Shown piece after piece: positions 17,591 through 25,427 of a stretch of 64,000 nucleotides of DNA. Under the pieces are notes generated by a model. That model worked only from the letters and a program-made list of their open reading frames with translations. It was not told where the DNA came from and did not search any database. This stretch comes from JAJRXC01 sp047639555 (GTDB taxonomy: Bacteria; Actinomycetota; Acidimicrobiia; Acidimicrobiales; Aldehydirespiratoraceae). How positions within the stretch are numbered: the stretch's first letter is position 1; each line of letters opens with the position of its first letter. The stretch is taken from contig JBLIOE010000023.1 in assembly GCA_047639555.1 (NCBI GenBank), positions 1-64,000 of the forward strand, read 5' to 3'. Position numbers and translations under genes: made by a program.

Positions 17591-18020
17591 CGGGGGCCTC
17601 GGCCGCTCGGAAGGTGCCGGACAGGTCGGCGTTGCCCGAGTAATGCTGCACCAGCTCGCGGGTCGCGAACTTCCAGCCCGCGTCGGTGCGTACATAACGG
17701 TCGTCGTAGTGGCCGACCATCAGGGTTCGATCGCCGTTGCTGCGCTGCACGACCTCGTGGATATACCAGCGGCCCGTACCGGTGCCCGCGGCTTCGTCGA
17801 GTTCGGCCGTGCCGTTCATCACTGTCTGCACCACGGCCTCGAACCGTTCCATCGCGCCAATCCACATCTCCAGGATTGCCGCCCGTCCCTCAACTCGGCG
17901 CCCTTTGCCCAGGCCCCAGGTGGCATCGTCGGCCCATGTGTCGGCCCACTGTTCGCGGTTGGAATGGACGACCGCGTCCGAATAGCGGTGGACGAGGGAC
18001 TCGATGTCGTCACGACTCAT
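17583..18020 (-). CDS. SnoaL-like / ring-hydroxylating beta-subunit-like NTF2-fold protein
   Basis: 145 residues. It begins MSRDDIESLVHRYSDAVVHS with DDATWGLG, and has IHEVVQRSNGDRTLMVGHYD; this is a SnoaL_4-type protein as often found beside oxygenases. GGAG lies about 10 bases before the ATG at 18020, which overlaps the Rieske stop by 11 bases. It may stabilise or assist the oxygenase, or act as a hydratase/isomerase; it is shorter than true dioxygenase beta subunits. Confidence 0.7.
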   Translation of the reverse strand: MSRDDIESLVHRYSDAVVHSNREQWADTWADDATWGLGKGRRVEGRAAILEMWIGAMERFEAVVQTVMNGTAELDEAAGTGTGRWYIHEVVQRSNGDRTLMVGHYDDRYVRTDAGWKFATRELVQHYSGNADLSGTFRAAEAPDA

Positions 18021-19419
18021 GTGGGTCTCCATTTGGGGTCGAGGGAGGGTGGGTCGAGGGAGCGAGGTAGGCGGCCAAGGTGGCGTGCATCTGACGGATG
18101 CGCGACTCCTGGTACACGCCAAGGTTCTGCGTGGTGGTGTGGCTCGCTCGTATGCCGCGGGTCTGCGCGGCCAGGTTGCTCGTGTCTTGGTCGTAGACAT
18201 CGGCCATCGATTGCGAGATCCCCGGCACGAGCGAATAGCTGTCGTCGACATCAAGATCGAACGGTTCGGCGGGCGGTGGACGGCGGCCGTTGGCGGGCAC
18301 AGGTCGCAGGAAGAGAAGGTCGAAGACGGTGCTGTTCACGTCGTCGCCGTCGGGCCGGAATCGGTAGGCCATTGGGTATTGCATGCCGGGGAAGAAGAAG
18401 GCGTTGGGAAAGAGCGAGTATTCGATCGAGTCGATGGTTTCGGCGATCGAGTACTGCGTGAAGTCGTGGTCGTACTGCTCGCCGAGGTGGGCCTGCATGA
18501 AGCGGGCGTAGACATCGCGGGCCCGTTCGCCCTCGGGGATCGACGGCACTGCCTCGCCCGGGAACTTTCGGGCGAGCAGAAGATCGAGGATCTCGGCCTC
18601 GCTCGGGCGTTCGGCATCGGGAACGTGGGGGCTCGGTGTCGCGGCCGTGTGAATGAACCGGCTGACATGGCGATCGAACACGTCGTAGACGGCGTTGGCG
18701 TCGCCCGCGGTCTTGATGCTCTGGGGATGGGTTTCGAGGATGTGGTACGCCTCGAGGAAGGCCTCCTGCGCGGCCTTCCAGTTCGCCGGCAACCGCTTGC
18801 GCACATGCACTTCGACGTAGCGGTCTTCGAGGGGCCACTGGGTGAAGTGGTCGGCAAGCGGCCCGAGGTATTCCTCGAGCGGCGGAGCGTCGTCGTCGAA
18901 GTTGAGGAAAACAAAGCCACCCCAAAGACCAGTTCGAATCTGCGGAAGCGGCAGATTGGTGGGGTCGATGTCGGGGAAGTCCCAGGCACAGGGCAGGTCG
19001 GTCATGTTGCCCTCGAGTGACCAGGTCCACCCGTGGTACGGGCAGCGAATTTGCTGGCTCATGCCCATGGTGGCTTCGGGCTTGAGCTGTGTGGCTCGAT
19101 GAAGACACGAGTTGTAGAACGCCCGGATCCCACCGTCGTCGCCGCGGACGATGAGCGCCGAGCGATCACCGATGTCGTAGACGACGTAGTCGCCGGCCTC
19201 GGGGACATGTTCTTCTCGGCAGGCCCACTGCCAGACCTTTGACCACATGTGATCGTGTTCGGCCTGCGCAACCGTGCGGGAGGTGTAGACGTCGAGGTCG
19301 ATGGGCGCCGACCCGAGATGGACGGGCGACTCTCGGAGGAGCGCATCAGGCGCGGGCGTGGAGTCGGCCCGGATGATGTCGTGGGCGCTTGGGCCGGGGC
19401 ATCGCTCGCTGTCGGTCAT
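18010..19419 (-). CDS. Rieske non-haem iron oxygenase, alpha subunit (cluster A)
   Basis: 469 residues. The Rieske [2Fe-2S] ligands are C105-x-H107 and C126-x2-H129 (CLHRATQ, CPYHGW), and the mononuclear iron ligands are in EAFLEAYHILETHP. It would hydroxylate a pathway substrate using electrons from a Rieske or plant-type ferredoxin. The divergent Rieske ferredoxin gene starts 18 bases away and is the obvious electron donor. It heads an operon with the SnoaL-like and CoA-ligase genes. Confidence 0.93.
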   Translation of the reverse strand: MTDSERCPGPSAHDIIRADSTPAPDALLRESPVHLGSAPIDLDVYTSRTVAQAEHDHMWSKVWQWACREEHVPEAGDYVVYDIGDRSALIVRGDDGGIRAFYNSCLHRATQLKPEATMGMSQQIRCPYHGWTWSLEGNMTDLPCAWDFPDIDPTNLPLPQIRTGLWGGFVFLNFDDDAPPLEEYLGPLADHFTQWPLEDRYVEVHVRKRLPANWKAAQEAFLEAYHILETHPQSIKTAGDANAVYDVFDRHVSRFIHTAATPSPHVPDAERPSEAEILDLLLARKFPGEAVPSIPEGERARDVYARFMQAHLGEQYDHDFTQYSIAETIDSIEYSLFPNAFFFPGMQYPMAYRFRPDGDDVNSTVFDLLFLRPVPANGRRPPPAEPFDLDVDDSYSLVPGISQSMADVYDQDTSNLAAQTRGIRASHTTTQNLGVYQESRIRQMHATLAAYLAPSTHPPSTPNGDPHES

Positions 19420-19437
19420 CGGCTTAAGCTTTGGGCC

Positions 19438-19755
19438 GTGGAACGTATGGATGTCGGTGACCTTTCAGACCTCGGTGAAGGCGAGATGCGCTGCTTCTCT
19501 GAGGTGGGTGACCATGGCGCGCTGGTCTGTCGCGTCGACGGCGTTTTGCACGCCTTCGCCGACCGGTGTTCACATGCGGCGGCACCGCTGAGTGTTGGCC
19601 GGCTGCGGGGCAAGACAATCTCGTGTTCATTACATGGTGCCGGTTTTGATGTTCGCGATGGGTCGCACCAGGGGCCGCCGGCTACCAGAGCCATCGTCAC
19701 CTTTGCCGTCGAGGCGAGCGATGACGAGACCACTGTGTGGCTCATGCCGCGTTGA
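19438..19755 (+). CDS. Rieske [2Fe-2S] ferredoxin
   Basis: About 105 residues starting at GTG (ATG at 19447 is an alternative). The cluster ligands are C44-x-H46 (CSHAAAPLS) and C63-x2-H66 (CSLHGAGF). The usual Trp after the second His is replaced by Ala-Gly. It would pass electrons to the Rieske oxygenase transcribed divergently from a shared 18-base gap. No ferredoxin reductase gene is visible in the window. Its 3' end overlaps the convergent phosphatase by 14 bases. Confidence 0.85.
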   Translation: MERMDVGDLSDLGEGEMRCFSEVGDHGALVCRVDGVLHAFADRCSHAAAPLSVGRLRGKTISCSLHGAGFDVRDGSHQGPPATRAIVTFAVEASDDETTVWLMPR

Positions 19756-20446
19756 TTGGATTGATCGATGTCTGCAGCGGGCGGACGTGTTCGAAATTGT
19801 TCACCTGCACCACCCGACGCAGGTCGTCCATCGCCCGCACCGTCGTGATCGAGGTGTGGTGAACCGTGCTCACGGTGTCGAGGTCGCTCTCCATGACATG
19901 GGCAAGGTAGGCGTTGATCACACCGCCATGGCAGGCGATCACGACCCGCTGATTGAGATGGGAAGCGATGACCTTCTCGACCGCAGTGACGACCCGCTCG
20001 CGAAACGCGTCGCGGTTCTCGCCGTGGGGATAGGAGTCCCAACGGCGGCTGCGGTTGGCGGCCCGCATGATCCGGCGCAGTTCGTCTTCGCCCAACGACT
20101 CGATGATGCCCTTGTCCTGCGGGAGCTGTTCCCACAGATGTATCTCGCGTAGGGAGTGATCTTCGGTGATCTCGAGATCGTGGTGGCCGGCGATGGCGAG
20201 GCCGGTGTTGCGAGCCCGCTGCATGGTCGATGTGTAAACGGCATCGATATCGGCTGCCGCCAGCCGATCACCGACTGCTGCTGCTTGCTGCTGGCCGAGT
20301 TCGGTCAACGGGGCATCGACTCCGTCGACGAGCGCCATGTTGGCCACGAAGGCTTGCTCGCCGTGGCGAACAAACAGCACCTCGCAGGCCCCCTCGATGG
20401 AGGGAAGAAAGGAGCTGCCGAGATCGACAGAGCGAACCTTGGCCAT
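19742..20446 (-). CDS. Histidine phosphatase (phosphoglycerate-mutase superfamily)
   Basis: 234 residues with the catalytic LFVRHGE motif (phospho-His) near residue 27, the partner glutamate region SLREIHLWE, and the second catalytic His in ACHGGVINAY. It would dephosphorylate a small metabolite or sugar phosphate. The substrate is unknown. A second member of the superfamily lies at 37238-37915. It follows the thiolase gene by 8 bases, so the thiolase, OB-fold and phosphatase genes form one operon. Confidence 0.85.
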   Translation of the reverse strand: MAKVRSVDLGSSFLPSIEGACEVLFVRHGEQAFVANMALVDGVDAPLTELGQQQAAAVGDRLAAADIDAVYTSTMQRARNTGLAIAGHHDLEITEDHSLREIHLWEQLPQDKGIIESLGEDELRRIMRAANRSRRWDSYPHGENRDAFRERVVTAVEKVIASHLNQRVVIACHGGVINAYLAHVMESDLDTVSTVHHTSITTVRAMDDLRRVVQVNNFEHVRPLQTSINPINAA

Positions 20447-20454
20447 TGGTGCCC

Positions 20455-21627
20455 CTACCGGCTGAGGATCGTGACGCCGGAGATACCGGGGGCGCCATAG
20501 ACGTGGGTGTATGCGACTTTCGGGTCGTTGGGGACCTGTCGGGGACCGGCGTCGCCACGGAGCTGAAGCACGTTTTCGTAGACTTGGCGTAGACCAGAAG
20601 CGCCGACGGGTTCACCGTTGGCCAAACAGCCGCCATCGGTGTTGACCGGCAGTCGGCCGTTGATCTCGGTGTCGCCCATGGCAATCATGTGTTCCTGTTC
20701 GCCGTGCTCGCAGAATCCGTTCTCGGCCATGTGCATGATCTCGGCCCCCACCTCGGTGTCTTGCAGCTGGGCGACATCGATGTCATCCGGACCGATGCCC
20801 GCCATCTCGAATGCGGCGAGTGACGCGTCGACCGTGGGGCCGTCGGTGCGTTCGGGCGAGAGGTGAGGCGCCATGACTTCGAACGATCCGAACTTTCGGG
20901 AGCGAACGACGGCGGAGTTGAGATAGATCGGCGTGTCGCAGTATTGCTTCGCCTTGTCGGCCCGGCACAGAATCAGCGCCACGCCGCCTTCGCCGGGGGA
21001 GCAGAACATGTACTGGGTGAGGGGGTAAGAGAGCATGGCCGACTCGGCGACTTCGGTCTCGCTCATGGGGCGACGACGCCACGCCATCGGGTTCTGGGAA
21101 CCGTTACGAAAGGCCTTTTCTCCCACCTTGGCGAGGGTCGGCGCCGTGATGCCGTGGTCGTGCATGTAGCGATTGATCTTCATGCCAAAGAACTGGGTCG
21201 TGAGGGCTAGGCCAGATTCGCCGTACCACTCCTCGAGGCCGTGGGAGGCAAGGTCAATACGGAAGGCGCCGCGTTCGTGTTTGTCGAAGCCGACCGCCAT
21301 ACCAATGTCGAACATGCCGGACTTGATCGAGTTGTAGGCCGAGAAGAGGGCGGAGCCACCGGTGGCACAACCGTTGGCGACATTGATGAACTGCAGACCA
21401 GTAAGGCCGAGCTTGCTGACCATGCCGTCGGCTGCGCCCGCGTCCTTGCTGCCGCCAAAAGCGAACTCGATCTGGTCCCAGTTGAGACCAGCGTCGGCGA
21501 GCGCCCGCCGAACCGCGACTACTCCTTGGTCCATGCCGGAGACCCCGTCGTGGCGGCCGAACTCGTGCATGCCGATGCCAATGATGGCGACCTTCTCTGA
21601 GAGTGAACTGTCACTCTTTGGGCTCAT
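20455..21627 (-). CDS. Thiolase-like protein (SCP-x/Ltp lipid-transfer type)
   Basis: 390 residues. The start MSPKSDSSLSEKVAIIGIGM, active-site-type Cys87 in NVANGCATGG, and the C-terminal NTDGGCLANGEPVGASG match thiolases of the SCP-x/Ltp group. These proteins, when paired with a zinc-ribbon OB-fold (DUF35) partner, act as thiolases or aldolases that shorten side chains. The OB-fold gene ends one base before this start, which supports a complex. The His and second Cys of classical thiolases lie in a different arrangement, so the exact activity is uncertain. Confidence 0.8.
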   Translation of the reverse strand: MSPKSDSSLSEKVAIIGIGMHEFGRHDGVSGMDQGVVAVRRALADAGLNWDQIEFAFGGSKDAGAADGMVSKLGLTGLQFINVANGCATGGSALFSAYNSIKSGMFDIGMAVGFDKHERGAFRIDLASHGLEEWYGESGLALTTQFFGMKINRYMHDHGITAPTLAKVGEKAFRNGSQNPMAWRRRPMSETEVAESAMLSYPLTQYMFCSPGEGGVALILCRADKAKQYCDTPIYLNSAVVRSRKFGSFEVMAPHLSPERTDGPTVDASLAAFEMAGIGPDDIDVAQLQDTEVGAEIMHMAENGFCEHGEQEHMIAMGDTEINGRLPVNTDGGCLANGEPVGASGLRQVYENVLQLRGDAGPRQVPNDPKVAYTHVYGAPGISGVTILSR

Positions 21628-21628
21628 G

Positions 21629-22081
21629 TCAGCTTGCTCCGTTGGTTTGCGCGGGCAGAGTTGGTGCGAATGCGAACGTGACGACCTCGTCGCCATGGTC
21701 GTTGATGTACAGCGGATCCAGGACCATCTCGAGGTCCATCCCGATCTTCAGCTCGTCGACATCAGCGGTGGTGAGTCGCGATTCGACTCGAACCTTGCCG
21801 TCGATCTCGACATAACCAACGCCAAACGGTTCGAAGGTGGCCGGGTCGTCGTTGCCCGCATACGGCGGCGACTTTGGCGGGTAACCCTGGATGGTCCAGG
21901 TCCAGAGCGTGCCGGTGCGTCCGAGCTCGACTTGTTCGGTGGACGACCCGCTGCACCGGGGGCAATCGGTCTGCACCGGGAACATGTGGTTGTCGCAGTC
22001 GGTGCAGCGGCTAGCGATCAAGCGAGGCTCGTCGCTCGGCCAGGTGAAGACGCCCTCGGCAACCGGGACTTGTTTGGGCAT
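21629..22081 (-). CDS. Zn-ribbon/OB-fold (DUF35) partner of thiolase
   Basis: 150 residues from the ATG at 22081. The zinc ribbon has C26-x2-C29 and C40-x2-C43 (CTDC, CPRC), and the OB-fold follows (LWTWTIQGYPPKSPPY, PFGVGYVEIDG, then LKIGMDLEMVLDPL). Such proteins bind acyl-CoA intermediates and form stable complexes with Ltp-type thiolase/aldolases. Its start is 4 bases from the shared palindrome, so the message is likely leaderless. It heads the operon OB-fold, thiolase, phosphatase. Confidence 0.85.
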   Translation of the reverse strand: MPKQVPVAEGVFTWPSDEPRLIASRCTDCDNHMFPVQTDCPRCSGSSTEQVELGRTGTLWTWTIQGYPPKSPPYAGNDDPATFEPFGVGYVEIDGKVRVESRLTTADVDELKIGMDLEMVLDPLYINDHGDEVVTFAFAPTLPAQTNGAS

Positions 22082-22085
22082 AAGA

Positions 22086-22103
22086 ACTAACCTAGCGATC
22101 AAT
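22086..22103. promoter_or_regulatory. Shared palindromic operator, copy 4 (fills the divergent gap)
   Basis: ACTAACC-TAGC-GATCAAT. It lies wholly inside the 23-base gap between the divergent OB-fold gene (start 22081) and SnoaL-like gene (start 22105). Confidence 0.55.
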
Positions 22104-22104
22104 T

Positions 22105-22596
22105 ATGACCATGAGCGAGCTGAACCTCTTGATGGCCGAGCGCGAGATCGGTCGCCGCCTCCTCGACTACTGCCTCGGTATCGATCGCTGCGACCCCGTG
22201 CTCACGGCATCGGTGTATCACGACGACGGCACCGACGATCACGGCAGCTTTGTGGGGCTGGGTAAGGACTTTGCGGTCTACGCCGCCGAGTCGCTCGCCG
22301 CCAAGTACGAGGCCACGCAACACAGCATCGGCAACCCCGCGATTGACTTCCTCGATCGCGTATCGGCCCTGGTCACGACATATGTCCACGCCGAACACGT
22401 GGTTGTTCGCGATGCCGTAGACAACGCAGGTGAACGGTCGCTGATCACGTTCGAGGGCGAATACCGAGACCGTTTCGAGCTCCGAGACGGCGCCTGGCGC
22501 ATCGCCACCCGCGTAGTGATCCACTCCTGGGACTCCGAGCGACCGCTTGAACGAGCGTTCGACCCCGACCGCTTCACCCAACGGGAGCGGGGTTAG
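22105..22596 (+). CDS. SnoaL-like (NTF2-fold) protein
   Basis: 163 residues: LLMAEREIGRRLLDYCLGID, a SVYHDDGTDDHGSFVG segment typical of SnoaL_4 proteins, HSIGNPAIDFL, and ELRDGAWRIATRVVIHSW. Members include bile-acid dehydratases and small isomerases; the exact role is unclear. The ATG at 22111 is an alternative. The gene begins just after the operator and is probably leaderless. Its stop overlaps the convergent gene by 4 bases. Confidence 0.7.
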   Translation: MTMSELNLLMAEREIGRRLLDYCLGIDRCDPVLTASVYHDDGTDDHGSFVGLGKDFAVYAAESLAAKYEATQHSIGNPAIDFLDRVSALVTTYVHAEHVVVRDAVDNAGERSLITFEGEYRDRFELRDGAWRIATRVVIHSWDSERPLERAFDPDRFTQRERG

Positions 22597-23432
22597 AGAA
22601 ACGAGCGGAGTCCGGCTGCGCACTTGCGGACGAAGGGGCGGGCGTCGTTGTCCCATGTGGCGTCGTTGCAGACCTCGAGTGAGATGGGCACGGTCGTGCC
22701 GGTGCCGCGCACCGCGGCGAGGAAGCCAGCCACGTCCATCTCGCCCTGGCCGGGAGCAACCCGAGTGCGGAGACAGTCTTCGTAGTAGCTGTCGAGCGTG
22801 GGCTTGAGTGGACCGTCGCTCACCTGAATACCCATGATTCGATCGCCGGGGATCGTTCGTATGAGATCGAGATTGTTGGCGCCGCGCTGGTGATGCCAGA
22901 TGTCGACGCAGACGCCACCGTTGGGTCGGTCGGCGCGCTCGACGAGGGCGAGCGCCGCGGCGGCATCGACGATGTTGGTGAACGGCAAGAACTCCAGGCC
23001 AACGACGAGCCCGTGTTCGGCGGCTCGATCACACAGCGCCGCGAATCCGGCTGCGGCGATCGCGGGATCGTCGTCGGCCGGCCCGATCGCTTGGACGTAT
23101 CGGCACTCGAACGCTTCGGCGATGCGAAACGCCGTGGCCTCCTGATCGAGATAGTCGTCGCGGAGGACACCGGCTTCGTCGCCCCAGCCCCGAAGGGCTT
23201 CGATCTCGGCCAGGCAGATTCCCCGTTCGTCGAGCATCTCGGTGAGCCGTACAGGCGCGATGCCTTCGGCTTCGAGTCGCTGATAGTCGCGGATGTAGAT
23301 GCCGATGGCCATGCATCCGGCGTCGGCCGCGGCGTCGAGTCGATTTGTGATGTCGTGATGCCGGGCCAACGTGAAGTGGCTGAGCACCATGTCGTCCTGT
23401 TGAAGTTCGCGCGGCTTGCGGATTGTCGCCAT
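22593..23432 (-). CDS. Xylose-isomerase-like TIM-barrel protein (sugar phosphate isomerase/epimerase type)
   Basis: 279 residues with the AP2Ec-type TIM barrel: FTLARHHDITNRLDAAADAG, RYVQAIGPADDD, GLEFLPF (metal-binding Glu), CVDIWHHQRGANNLD, IQVSDG, and SLEVCND. The metal-binding Glu/Asp/His pattern is largely present. It may isomerise a sugar or a hydroxy-acid-like intermediate. It diverges from an SDR across 54 bases with no recognisable operator copy. Confidence 0.75.
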   Translation of the reverse strand: MATIRKPRELQQDDMVLSHFTLARHHDITNRLDAAADAGCMAIGIYIRDYQRLEAEGIAPVRLTEMLDERGICLAEIEALRGWGDEAGVLRDDYLDQEATAFRIAEAFECRYVQAIGPADDDPAIAAAGFAALCDRAAEHGLVVGLEFLPFTNIVDAAAALALVERADRPNGGVCVDIWHHQRGANNLDLIRTIPGDRIMGIQVSDGPLKPTLDSYYEDCLRTRVAPGQGEMDVAGFLAAVRGTGTTVPISLEVCNDATWDNDARPFVRKCAAGLRSFL

Positions 23433-23486
23433 GTGTGGTCATTCTCTCCCCAGTCAGTCTTGCTGCCGAAACCGAGGAGTGCAGTC

Positions 23487-24314
23487 ATGGGACGTTTGGA
23501 CGGAAAAGTCGCGGTAGTAACCGGCGGCGCGAGCGGGATTGGTGCGGGCACCATCGACCTCTTCGTCGCCGAAGGCGCCCGGGTTGTTGTCGCTGACCTG
23601 CAGGTTGAGGCCGGAATGGCGATGGCGGAGAAGCACAGCGACGCCGCCGTCTTCTACCCGACCGATGTCACGGTTGAGGCCGATGTTGCGGGCGCGGTGG
23701 ACCTCGCGGTCTCCACCTTTGGACGGCTCGACATCATGTTCAACAACGCCGGAATCATCGGAGCGACCGGGTCAATCGCCGAGATCTCCGAGGAGGCCTG
23801 GGACCGCACCGTCGGAATCTTGCTGAAAGGTGTCTTCCTCGGCATGAAACACGCCACTCGCGTGATGGTGCCGCAGCAGTCCGGCGTGATCTTGTCGACG
23901 GCCAGCACGGCCGGTGTGCTCGGTGGGCTGGGGCCGCATCTCTATACGGCGGCGAAGCACGGTGTCGTAGGACTGACAAAGTCGGTCGCCAACGAGGTCG
24001 GCCCACACGGTGTGCGGGTCAACGCGATCGCCCCCGGCAACACGGTCACCGCGATGACCGCCACGATCCACGGCGGCGACCCCACTGAAGAGTCTGCGGT
24101 GAGCGACCACATCGCCGGTCGATCGCTGCTCGGGATCGCCGGCCTGCCGTCCGACATCGCCAACGCCGCGCTCTATCTCGCCTCCGACGAGTCCCGCTAC
24201 GTGACTGGCCATTGCCTCGTCGTCGACGCCGGCCACACCTCGTCGGGTGTTGCGCCGAATCGATTCAACACCGGCCCACAGAGCGTCTACCGCGAAGCCG
24301 GGATTGTCGAATAG
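23487..24314 (+). CDS. SDR-family oxidoreductase
   Basis: 276 residues from the ATG at 23487 (GAGGAG upstream). Cofactor motif TGGASGIGAG, NNAG, catalytic Ser in STASTAG and YTAAK, then YLASDESRYVTGHCLVVDAG. Its frame extends far upstream only as an antisense shadow. It is probably a dehydrogenase acting on a hydroxy/keto intermediate. Confidence 0.9.
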   Translation: MGRLDGKVAVVTGGASGIGAGTIDLFVAEGARVVVADLQVEAGMAMAEKHSDAAVFYPTDVTVEADVAGAVDLAVSTFGRLDIMFNNAGIIGATGSIAEISEEAWDRTVGILLKGVFLGMKHATRVMVPQQSGVILSTASTAGVLGGLGPHLYTAAKHGVVGLTKSVANEVGPHGVRVNAIAPGNTVTAMTATIHGGDPTEESAVSDHIAGRSLLGIAGLPSDIANAALYLASDESRYVTGHCLVVDAGHTSSGVAPNRFNTGPQSVYREAGIVE

Positions 24315-24329
24315 AGCAGCGTTGAATAA

Positions 24330-25364
24330 CTAGGCCCAGTTGGGGTTGAGCAGCACCTTGGTTTGACTGGTATTGCCTGAGGCGAGATCTTCGAGGGTCG
24401 CGGCGAGGCCGTCGAGGCGAGTGGTCGCGGTGTGCATGGTCTCCACTCGAAAGGCGCCCGACGCGACCAGCTCCATTGTTTGAAGGAAGTCGTCGTGCAG
24501 ATAGGCGAGGGCACTGGTGACGGTGATCTCTTTGCCGAGCCAGCGGCGTGGATTGATAGGCACATCGCCGTGAGCGAGGCCGATCAAGCACATCGTGCCG
24601 CCGCGGCGGGCGAGGTCAACGGCGGCCTGGAGGGTCGCGGCCGCCCCGACGCACTCGTAGACGATGTCCGCGCCCAGTCCGTTCGACCGGTTGAGGATGA
24701 ACTCCTCGGCCTGATCGGGATGGACGACATGTGTGGCTCCGAGCGTGCTGGCCAGTGCCCGCCGCGATTCGCCTGGTTCGATCACGATGATTTCACCGGC
24801 GCCCGCGGCCGCGGCGCACTGCATCGTCATGAGTCCGACGGGGCCGGCGCCCTGGATGACGGCCAGGTCGCCTTCCCGAATTCCGCTTCGGGCCACGGCG
24901 TGGAACGAGACGGTGAACGGTTCGACCTGGGCCAACGCTTCGTCGTTGAGGTCAGCGTGGGCGTGGATCACGCGGTCTTGGTGCACCGCGATCTGCGGGG
25001 CGAAGCCGCCGTGGGCGGGTGCTTGTTCGTCTCGACCCACGGCGAAACTGAATGCTGTTGAACAGTGGGCGTGGTGGCCAGCTCGGCATGCGTTGCACGC
25101 GCCGCAAGCCGGCGGCACGCCGACGACGACACGGTCGCCTTCCGTGAATCGACTCACACCATTGCCCTTTGCAGAGACAACACCCGTCCACTCATGGCCG
25201 CAGATGGCGGGGTTGTACTCCCGGCCGCCCGTGTAGGCGTGCAGGTCGGTGCCACAGATTCCGCAGAGCGCAACATCGACGACAACTCCGTCCAGAGAAG
25301 GAGTGGGGGTGGGGAATTCGACGATCTCGACTTGTCGAAGTCCGGTGATAAGGGCGACGTGCAT
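24330..25364 (-). CDS. Zinc-dependent alcohol dehydrogenase (MDR superfamily)
   Basis: 344 residues. The catalytic zinc Cys is in VALCGICGTDLH, the Glu in ICGHEWTGVV, and the structural zinc cysteines are in CGACNACRAGHHAHC. The Rossmann motif is GAGPVGLMTMQ. It would oxidise a hydroxyl of a pathway intermediate. The ATG at 25364 is 11 bases from an operator copy. It diverges from the Rieske oxygenase at 25428. Confidence 0.92.
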   Translation of the reverse strand: MHVALITGLRQVEIVEFPTPTPSLDGVVVDVALCGICGTDLHAYTGGREYNPAICGHEWTGVVSAKGNGVSRFTEGDRVVVGVPPACGACNACRAGHHAHCSTAFSFAVGRDEQAPAHGGFAPQIAVHQDRVIHAHADLNDEALAQVEPFTVSFHAVARSGIREGDLAVIQGAGPVGLMTMQCAAAAGAGEIIVIEPGESRRALASTLGATHVVHPDQAEEFILNRSNGLGADIVYECVGAAATLQAAVDLARRGGTMCLIGLAHGDVPINPRRWLGKEITVTSALAYLHDDFLQTMELVASGAFRVETMHTATTRLDGLAATLEDLASGNTSQTKVLLNPNWA

Positions 25365-25375
25365 CTGGCCTACAT

Positions 25376-25393
25376 ACTGACCGATCAATTAAC
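25376..25393. promoter_or_regulatory. Shared palindromic operator, copy 5
   Basis: ACTGACC-GATC-AATTAAC, in the 63-base gap between the alcohol dehydrogenase and the Rieske gene. The left half is good, the right half weaker. Confidence 0.5.
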
Positions 25394-25427
25394 GTTGCTC
25401 AACGATCAGTTCTACGAAGGAGGCGAC

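Noticed and set aside
22890..23486. Upstream extension of the SDR at 23487
   Set aside because: It is antisense to the TIM-barrel gene; ATG 23487 with GAGGAG is the proper start.
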